Below are positions 5,256-9,850 of a stretch of 9,850 nucleotides of DNA, piece by piece (the stretch's first letter is position 1; every line of letters starts with the position of its first letter). The stretch spans positions 854 through 10,703 of the forward strand of contig DBNV01000073.1 in NCBI GenBank assembly GCA_002299865.1. The letters run 5' to 3'. The position numbers and the translations under genes were made by a program. This DNA comes from Desulfonatronaceae bacterium UBA663. Lineage in GTDB: Bacteria > Desulfobacterota > Desulfovibrionia > Desulfovibrionales > Desulfonatronaceae. The notes under the pieces were generated by a model, which worked only from the letters and a program-made list of their open reading frames with translations, ran no database searches and was not told the origin of the DNA.

Positions 5256-6311
5256 CTAAACGGCCTCGGCCACGCGATCCCCCACCTCGTCCGTGCTCAT
5301 GCCCATCCGGCCGGCGGCCTGGCCGGCCATGGTCGGCAGCACGCTGATCACGGCCCGCTCCACGGCGTCTGCAGCCTCCCTCTCGCCGAGTTGGACGAGC
5401 ATCATCTGCCCGGCCAGGATCGCGGCCATGGGATTGGCCTTGCCCTGGCCGGTATACTTCGGGGCTGAACCGCCGATGGGCTCGAACATGGACACGCCTT
5501 GGGGATTGATGTTCCCGCCTGCGGCAATACCCAGCCCGCCCTGGGTGATGGCGCCCAGGTCCGTGATAATGTCGCCGAACATGTTGTCCGTAACGATCAC
5601 GTCGAACCATTCCGGGTTCTTGACCATCCACATGCAAGTGGCGTCCACGTGGGCATAATCCATCTCCACCTGAGGAAACTCCTGGCCCAATTCCCGGAAG
5701 ACCCGCTCCCACAGGCCGAAAGCGAAGGTCAGCACATTGGTCTTGCCGCACAGGGTCAACCGCTTCCTCGGTCTGGCCGCAGCCAGTTCAAAGGCGTAAC
5801 GCAGGCAGCGTTCCACGCCCATGTAGGTGTTCACGGATTCCTGCACTGCGATTTCGTGTTTCGTCCCCTGGCGCAGGCAACCCCCGCTGCCCGCGTACAG
5901 CCCTTCGGTATTCTCCCGGACCACTACGTAGTTGATCTGCTCCGGCCCCTTGTTCTTGAGCGGGCATTCCACGCCGGGATAAAGCTTCACCGGCCGCAGA
6001 TTGATGTACTGATCCAGGGCGAAACGGATCTTCAACAAGATGCCCTGCTCCAGAATGCCCGGCTTGACGTCCGGATGACCGATGGCCCCGAGGTAGATGG
6101 AATCCAGACAGCGCATCTCCTGCAGCACGGAATCCGGGACCGTCTCGCCGGTTCTCAGATAGCGCTCCCCGCCCAGGTCGATGTGCTGCCAGTCGATCTT
6201 GAACCCAAAGCGGACGCCTGCAGCGTCCAGGACTTTGCGGCCTTGCATGGTCACTTCCGGACCAATACCGTCCCCTGGAAACCAGCCGATAGTGTACTTG
6301 CCCATGGGCAT
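5256..6311 (-). CDS. leuB: 3-isopropylmalate dehydrogenase
   Basis: LeuB oxidises and decarboxylates 3-isopropylmalate to 2-oxoisocaproate with NAD+, the third leucine-specific step. The protein has 351 residues, the usual length. Visible features are GDGIGPEV (13-20), IRFALDQYINLRP (95-107) with substrate-binding arginines, VRENTEGLYAG (131-141), KTNVL (190-194), the metal-binding TDNMFGDIITD (241-251) and the coenzyme loop EPIGGSAPKYTGQGKANP (277-294). A Gly replaces the usual His of HGSAP. The frame extends to a GTG at 6326, but the ribosome site AAGGAG lies inside that extension, so the start is ATG 6311 or ATG 6305. The gene lies 41 bases after leuD. Several segments resemble archaeal IMDH or tartrate-dehydrogenase-like enzymes more than E. 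coli LeuB, but the neighbours argue strongly for isopropylmalate. Confidence 0.93.
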   Translation of the reverse strand: MPMGKYTIGWFPGDGIGPEVTMQGRKVLDAAGVRFGFKIDWQHIDLGGERYLRTGETVPDSVLQEMRCLDSIYLGAIGHPDVKPGILEQGILLKIRFALDQYINLRPVKLYPGVECPLKNKGPEQINYVVVRENTEGLYAGSGGCLRQGTKHEIAVQESVNTYMGVERCLRYAFELAAARPRKRLTLCGKTNVLTFAFGLWERVFRELGQEFPQVEMDYAHVDATCMWMVKNPEWFDVIVTDNMFGDIITDLGAITQGGLGIAAGGNINPQGVSMFEPIGGSAPKYTGQGKANPMAAILAGQMMLVQLGEREAADAVERAVISVLPTMAGQAAGRMGMSTDEVGDRVAEAV

Positions 6312-6352
6312 ATCTCTCCTTGACACCGATAAAACGTAAAAGTCGAACAGGA

Positions 6353-6862
6353 CTATTTGAGTCTCTTATCCTCTGCCATCCGCTCCCGGACATACCCCAC
6401 TAGGCCCCCCTTGGCCAAAATATTTTCCATGAATTCCGGTACCGGAGAGCAGACGATCTCTGTATTTTGCGTCAAGTTGCGAATCACGCCGGCTTTGGCG
6501 TCCACTGCCAGACGGTCGCCCTCCTGAATTTGCTCCACGGCCTCGCCCGCCTCCAGCAGGGTCAGGCCCATGTTGAAGCCGTTGCGATAGAAGATCCGCG
6601 CAAAGCTGTGCGCCACCACAATGGGCATCCCCGCGCCCAGAATGGCGATGGGCGCGTGCTCCCGGGATGAGCCGCAGCCGAAGTTTAGCCCGGCCACAAG
6701 GATGTCGCCGTGTTGCACGCGCTTGATCCAGCCCGGTGCCAGCCCTTCGAAGCAGTGCTTGCCCAACTCCTGCGGGTCCGTAGTCACTAGAAACCGCGCC
6801 GGAATGATCGCGTCCGTATCAATGTTGGCCCCTACGACATGGGCTGTTCCGGAATATTTCAT
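6353..6862 (-). CDS. leuD: 3-isopropylmalate dehydratase small subunit
   Basis: LeuD is the swivel-domain subunit that, with LeuC, isomerises 2-isopropylmalate to 3-isopropylmalate. The protein has 169 residues, the compact length of archaeal-type LeuD rather than the roughly 200 of E. coli. It shows the hallmarks GANIDTDAIIPARF (11-24), the substrate loop FGCGSSREHAP (61-71) and FARIFYRNGFNMGL (87-100). The open frame extends upstream to 6946, but that part translates the REP-like repeat. The start at 6862 is chosen because the protein family begins there (MKYSGTAHVVG) and AAGGAAG lies six bases upstream. Confidence 0.95.
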   Translation of the reverse strand: MKYSGTAHVVGANIDTDAIIPARFLVTTDPQELGKHCFEGLAPGWIKRVQHGDILVAGLNFGCGSSREHAPIAILGAGMPIVVAHSFARIFYRNGFNMGLTLLEAGEAVEQIQEGDRLAVDAKAGVIRNLTQNTEIVCSPVPEFMENILAKGGLVGYVRERMAEDKRLK

Positions 6863-6901
6863 GCTAATCTTCCTTACTACCTTAACGTGTTGAAAAACCT
6901 G

Positions 6902-6959
6902 ATCCGGCAGGTGGAGCCGGCTTCCAGCCGGCTTATGCTCCGGCAAGATGCCGGAGCAA
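6902..6959. repeat. REP-like element, two GC-rich hairpins between leuC and leuD
   Basis: Two adjacent inverted repeats fill most of the leuC-leuD gap. The first is AGCCGGCT, TCC, AGCCGGCT (6915-6922 and 6926-6933); each arm is itself a palindrome. The second is a 10-bp perfect stem with a three-base loop (6936-6945 and 6949-6958). The arms share the core CCGGC, which also occurs at 6904-6908, and GGAGC at 6913-6917 can pair with GCTCC at 6937-6941, allowing alternative folds. There is no U-tract, so it is not an ordinary terminator. Size, symmetry and intergenic place fit a repetitive extragenic palindromic element; other genomic copies cannot be checked here. Confidence 0.65.
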
Positions 6960-6968
6960 CACGAGCTG

Positions 6969-8228
6969 CTAGATCTGCCCGGGGTGACGGATCTGCCCGG
7001 CCACAGCCGTAGCCGCAGCCACGCCTACGCCGGCAAGATAGACCTCGCTGTCCAGGCTGCCCATGCGGCCCTTGAAGTTACGGTTCGTGGTGGCCAGCAC
7101 CTTTTCCCCGGACGCCAAAATGCCCATGTGCCCGCCCAGGCATGGTCCGCAGGTGGGCGGGCCGATCACGGCCCCGGCATCCATGAAAATTTCCAGCAGT
7201 CCTTCCCGCAGGGCCTGCTTGTAGATCATGGGCGTGGCTGGCAGGATGATCAGCCGCAGACCTTTGGCCGCTTTGCGGCCCTTGAGCACTGCCGCAGCCC
7301 GACGCAGATCGCTGATCCGGCCGTTGGTGCAAGAACCGATGACCACCTGATCCACGGCCACGTCCCGCACTTCCTCTACGGGCCTGACATTTTCCGGCAG
7401 ATGCGGGCAGGCCACCTGAGGCGAAAGCCCGGACACGTCAAAGCGCAGTTTTTGTTCATAAACTGCGCTTGGGTCCGGAGCAATCTCTTGATCACCCGTG
7501 CGTCCGGCAGCCCGAGCATAGGCCAAGGTTTTTTCGTCCGCCGCAAACAGCCCGGCCTCGCCTCCCGCCTCAATGACCATGTTGGCCATGGTCATCCGCC
7601 CCTCCACGTCCATGGCCTCGATCACCGGCCCGCCGAATTCCAGAGCCTTGTACGAGGCGCCGGCTACGCCGATCTTGCCGATTACCAGCAGAATCAGATC
7701 CTTGGCCTCCAGATGATCCGGCATTGCCCCGAAAAACTCCACGCGGATGCTCGGCGGCATCTTGAACCAGGTTTCACCCAAGGCCATAGCTCCGGCCACG
7801 TCCGTGCTGCCCATGCCCGTGGCGAACGCGCCCAGGCCGCCGTAGGTACAGGTATGACTGTCAGCACCCACGACCACGTCACCGGGACCGACCAAGCCCA
7901 GTTCGGGCAACAGGGCGTGCTCCACCCCGGACTCCCCGCCGTCGTAGAAGTGGACGATGCCCATCCGCTTGGCAAAATCGCGGACAGTCTTGACCTGCTG
8001 GGCCGAGTCAATGTCCTTGTTCGGGGTGAAATGGTCGCAGACCAGAACGACTTTTTCCCGGTCAAAGACCTTGCTCGCGCCCATGGCCTCGAAAGACTTG
8101 ATGGCCAGGGGCGCGGTGATGTCGTTGGCCAGCACTATGGAAACCGGGCACTGCACGATCTGCCCGACATGCACCCGGTCCTGGTTGCAGCGCCCGGCGA
8201 GCAGTTTCTCGGCTAAAGTCTGGGGCAT
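6969..8228 (-). CDS. leuC: 3-isopropylmalate dehydratase large subunit
   Basis: LeuC is the iron-sulfur subunit of isopropylmalate isomerase, an aconitase-family enzyme. The protein has 419 residues, the shorter archaeal/HacA-type length against about 466 in E. coli. The three cysteine ligands of the 4Fe-4S cluster are Cys300 (GSCTNG), Cys360 and Cys363 (PPTCGPCLGG). The substrate and cluster motifs DHFTPNKD (65-72), GADSHTCTYGG (121-131) and TNRNFKGRMGS (381-391) are intact. The start at 8228 lies inside the 3' end of leuA, a 16-base overlap. Its ribosome site AAGGAGG is within leuA codons, so translation is probably coupled. The protein ends GQIRHPGQI, a short duplication. The cluster is oxygen-labile in this family. 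Confidence 0.96.
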   Translation of the reverse strand: MPQTLAEKLLAGRCNQDRVHVGQIVQCPVSIVLANDITAPLAIKSFEAMGASKVFDREKVVLVCDHFTPNKDIDSAQQVKTVRDFAKRMGIVHFYDGGESGVEHALLPELGLVGPGDVVVGADSHTCTYGGLGAFATGMGSTDVAGAMALGETWFKMPPSIRVEFFGAMPDHLEAKDLILLVIGKIGVAGASYKALEFGGPVIEAMDVEGRMTMANMVIEAGGEAGLFAADEKTLAYARAAGRTGDQEIAPDPSAVYEQKLRFDVSGLSPQVACPHLPENVRPVEEVRDVAVDQVVIGSCTNGRISDLRRAAAVLKGRKAAKGLRLIILPATPMIYKQALREGLLEIFMDAGAVIGPPTCGPCLGGHMGILASGEKVLATTNRNFKGRMGSLDSEVYLAGVGVAAATAVAGQIRHPGQI

Positions 8229-9745
8229 GTTTTTTCGTCCTCCTTTTTGGCCAGCCGATTCAAAGCGTTCAGATAGGCCTTGGCGCTGGCCACGATAATG
8301 TCCGGATCGGCACCCCGACCCACGGCCGAGACGCCGTTTTCCTCAATGCGCACGGTGACTTCACCCTGGGCGTCCGTGCCGCCGGTCACGGCGTTCACCG
8401 AATACTGTTGCAGGCTGGGCTTGCGGCCGCAAATCTTGGCGATGGTGTGAAACACCGCATCCACCGGGCCCACGCCGAAATCGGCCAGTTGCTTTTCCTC
8501 ACCGTCCACCTCCAGCTTCATGGCCGCCGTGGGAATGGCCATGTTCCCGGAGAGAACGCTCAAATAAATAAGCCGATACTTGTCCGGAATACGGTAAATT
8601 TCCTCCAAAACCAAGGCTTCCAGGTCCTCGGTGAGCACCTGTTCCTTCTTGTCCGCCAACCGCTTCAGGGCCTGGAATACTAGATCCAATTGGGCCTCGT
8701 CCAGCCGGTAGCCCAGTTCCTCCAGCCTGACCTTGAGGGCGTGCCGTCCGGAATGCTTGCCCAGAACCATTTCCGTGCCTGAGCGGCCGATGCTTTCCGG
8801 GGTCATGATCTCGTAGGTGGAGCGGTGCTTGAGCATCCCGTCCTGGTGAATCCCGGACTCGTGGGCAAAGGCGTTGGCCCCTACCACGGCCTTGTTCGCC
8901 GGGATGGGCCGGCCGATGATCATGGACAACAGACGGCAAGAGGGAAAGAGCTGTTCTGTCTTGATGTCCGTGGTCAGGCCGTAAACGTCGCGGCGCACGT
9001 TCAGGGCCATGACCACCTCTTCCAGGGCTGCGTTGCCGGCCCGCTCGCCGATGCCGCTCAGCGTCACCTCGGCCTGTCTGGCTCCGGCATGCAGCGCGGC
9101 CAGGGTATTGGCCACGCCCAACCCCAGGTCGTTGTGGCAATGCACGCTAAACACGGCTTTATGCGCATTGCTCACGTTTTCCAGCAGATAGCGAATCAAC
9201 TCGCCGAACTCGCCCGGCTGAGCATAGCCCACGGTATCCGGAATATTCACCGTGGTCGCGCCTGCAGCAATGACCCGCTCCAGAACCCGGGCCAAGAACG
9301 CGGGCTCGGAACGGGAGGCGTCCTCGGCGGAGAATTCCACGTTGGAGATGTATTTCACCGCATGGCGCACCGCAGCCTCGGCCATTTCCAGGACCTGGTC
9401 CGGGGATTTGCGCAGCTTGAATTCCATGTGCAGCGGCGAAGTGGCCAGGAAGGTGTGAATGCGCGGATGAATCCCTTCCTTAATGGAATCCCAGGCCCGG
9501 TCGATGTCCGCCGCCGTAGCCCGGCACAGGCCGGCCACCTGGCAGTTCTGCAAGGTCCTGCTGATGGCCCGCACGGACTCGAAATCCCCCTGGCTGGCCG
9601 CGGGAAATCCGGCCTCGATCACGTCCACGCCGAGGCTTTCCAGTTGCCGGGCCAGCCGGACCTTCTCCTGCATGTTCATGGTTGCGCCGGGGGACTGTTC
9701 CCCGTCGCGCAGCGTGGTATCGAAAAAAATGACGCGTTCGCTCAT
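8213..9745 (-). CDS. leuA: 2-isopropylmalate synthase
   Basis: LeuA condenses acetyl-CoA with 2-oxoisovalerate, the committed step of leucine synthesis, and is normally inhibited by leucine. The protein has 510 residues. The TIM-barrel begins with FFDTTLRDGEQSPG (7-20), where Arg13 and Asp14 are catalytic and metal-binding. HCHND (202-206) gives two metal-ligand histidines, and GIGERAGNAALEE (231-243) completes the site. VGANAFAHESGIHQDG and the subdomains follow. The last roughly 130 residues form the LeuA regulatory domain, with GPVDAVF and a VTVRI strand, so feedback control by leucine is expected. In-frame ATGs at 9757 and 9751 precede the chosen ATG 9745. GGAG six bases upstream and the family start (SERVIFFDTTLRDGE) favour 9745. 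First gene of the leuACDB operon. Confidence 0.96.
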   Translation of the reverse strand: MSERVIFFDTTLRDGEQSPGATMNMQEKVRLARQLESLGVDVIEAGFPAASQGDFESVRAISRTLQNCQVAGLCRATAADIDRAWDSIKEGIHPRIHTFLATSPLHMEFKLRKSPDQVLEMAEAAVRHAVKYISNVEFSAEDASRSEPAFLARVLERVIAAGATTVNIPDTVGYAQPGEFGELIRYLLENVSNAHKAVFSVHCHNDLGLGVANTLAALHAGARQAEVTLSGIGERAGNAALEEVVMALNVRRDVYGLTTDIKTEQLFPSCRLLSMIIGRPIPANKAVVGANAFAHESGIHQDGMLKHRSTYEIMTPESIGRSGTEMVLGKHSGRHALKVRLEELGYRLDEAQLDLVFQALKRLADKKEQVLTEDLEALVLEEIYRIPDKYRLIYLSVLSGNMAIPTAAMKLEVDGEEKQLADFGVGPVDAVFHTIAKICGRKPSLQQYSVNAVTGGTDAQGEVTVRIEENGVSAVGRGADPDIIVASAKAYLNALNRLAKKEDEKTCPRL

Positions 9746-9763
9746 GATCATCTCCATGGTCGC

Positions 9764-9791
9764 ATTATAAACGATTAACAAAAGCCGTCCA
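9764..9791 (-). promoter_or_regulatory. leucine operon promoter
   Basis: On the minus strand TGGACG (9786-9791) and a perfect TATAAT (9764-9769) are 16 bases apart. Transcription would begin about seven bases on, near the A of the ATG at 9757, leaving a leader of only about 12 bases before the leuA start at 9745. There is no room for a leucine-rich leader peptide or attenuator between promoter and gene. Control would have to come from a DNA-binding regulator, enzyme feedback, or another promoter beyond the window. Confidence 0.6.
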
Positions 9792-9850
9792 GGCAAAAGG
9801 CCGAGAACGGAACTCCAGGACTGGATGCGCGTTCACGTAAAGCGATTTTT

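Noticed and set aside
5499..6323. 274-codon + strand open frame opposite leuB
   Set aside because: Antisense shadow of leuB with no recognisable domain.
6312..6326. GTG start giving LeuB five extra residues
   Set aside because: The ribosome site AAGGAG lies inside this extension, so initiation must be downstream.
6863..6946. 28-residue N-terminal extension of LeuD
   Set aside because: It translates the REP-like repeat; the family start and a good ribosome site are at 6862.
6936..6958. leuC terminator
   Set aside because: The hairpin is perfect but has no U-tract on either strand, and leuD and leuB follow in the same pathway.
6948..8216. 422-codon open frame on the + strand opposite leuC
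   Set aside because: It mirrors the leuC reading frame in a GC-rich gene; the translation has no domain pattern and leuC is unmistakable on the other strand.
8825..9778. 317-codon + strand open frame opposite leuA
   Set aside because: Antisense shadow of leuA; no domain pattern and it conflicts with a clear LeuA coding sequence.

Overview
The window most likely comes from a sulfate-reducing member of the Desulfovibrionales (former Deltaproteobacteria). The main evidence is a DsrC protein carrying the cysteine pair of dissimilatory sulfite metabolism and closely resembling Desulfovibrio-type DsrC. A fairly GC-rich coding bias and a compact archaeal-type LeuC/LeuD pair also fit. No species can be named from the sequence alone.

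Layout. Bases 1-625 (+ strand) hold the 3' end of an unrecognised gene and a small two-helix membrane protein. A possible 13-codon peptide overlaps the start of the membrane protein gene. A strong bidirectional terminator at 638-671 separates these from a block read entirely on the minus strand: tRNA-Gly, tRNA-Cys, tRNA-Gly (4146 down to 3902), a SAM-dependent methyltransferase (3802-3044), a YcaO-TPR protein (3047-1293) and dsrC (1008-691). The methyltransferase and YcaO genes overlap by four bases. dsrC follows after 284 bases that contain a candidate promoter of its own.

At 4147-4317 the tRNA promoter and the promoter of a 2-Cys peroxiredoxin (ahpC-like, +, 4318-4950) lie back to back. A Fur/PerR-like palindrome overlaps the peroxiredoxin -10. 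The peroxiredoxin gene ends in a GNRA-loop terminator.

The remainder, 9745 down to 5004, is a leucine biosynthesis operon on the minus strand: leuA, leuC, leuD, leuB and a DUF2905 membrane protein gene. leuA and leuC overlap. A GC-rich, double-hairpin, REP-like element lies between leuC and leuD. A promoter with a consensus -10 lies almost directly on the leuA start, so no leucine attenuator appears to separate promoter and gene.

The leucine operon, peroxiredoxin, tRNAs and DsrC are conventional. The part least explained by known biology is the methyltransferase/YcaO-TPR pair ahead of dsrC. YcaO enzymes activate peptide backbone amides with ATP, and no usual YcaO partner (TfuA, E1-like cyclodehydratase partner, dehydrogenase or obvious precursor peptide) is visible. 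A protein-modification role, perhaps on a sulfur-metabolism protein, is a testable inference only.
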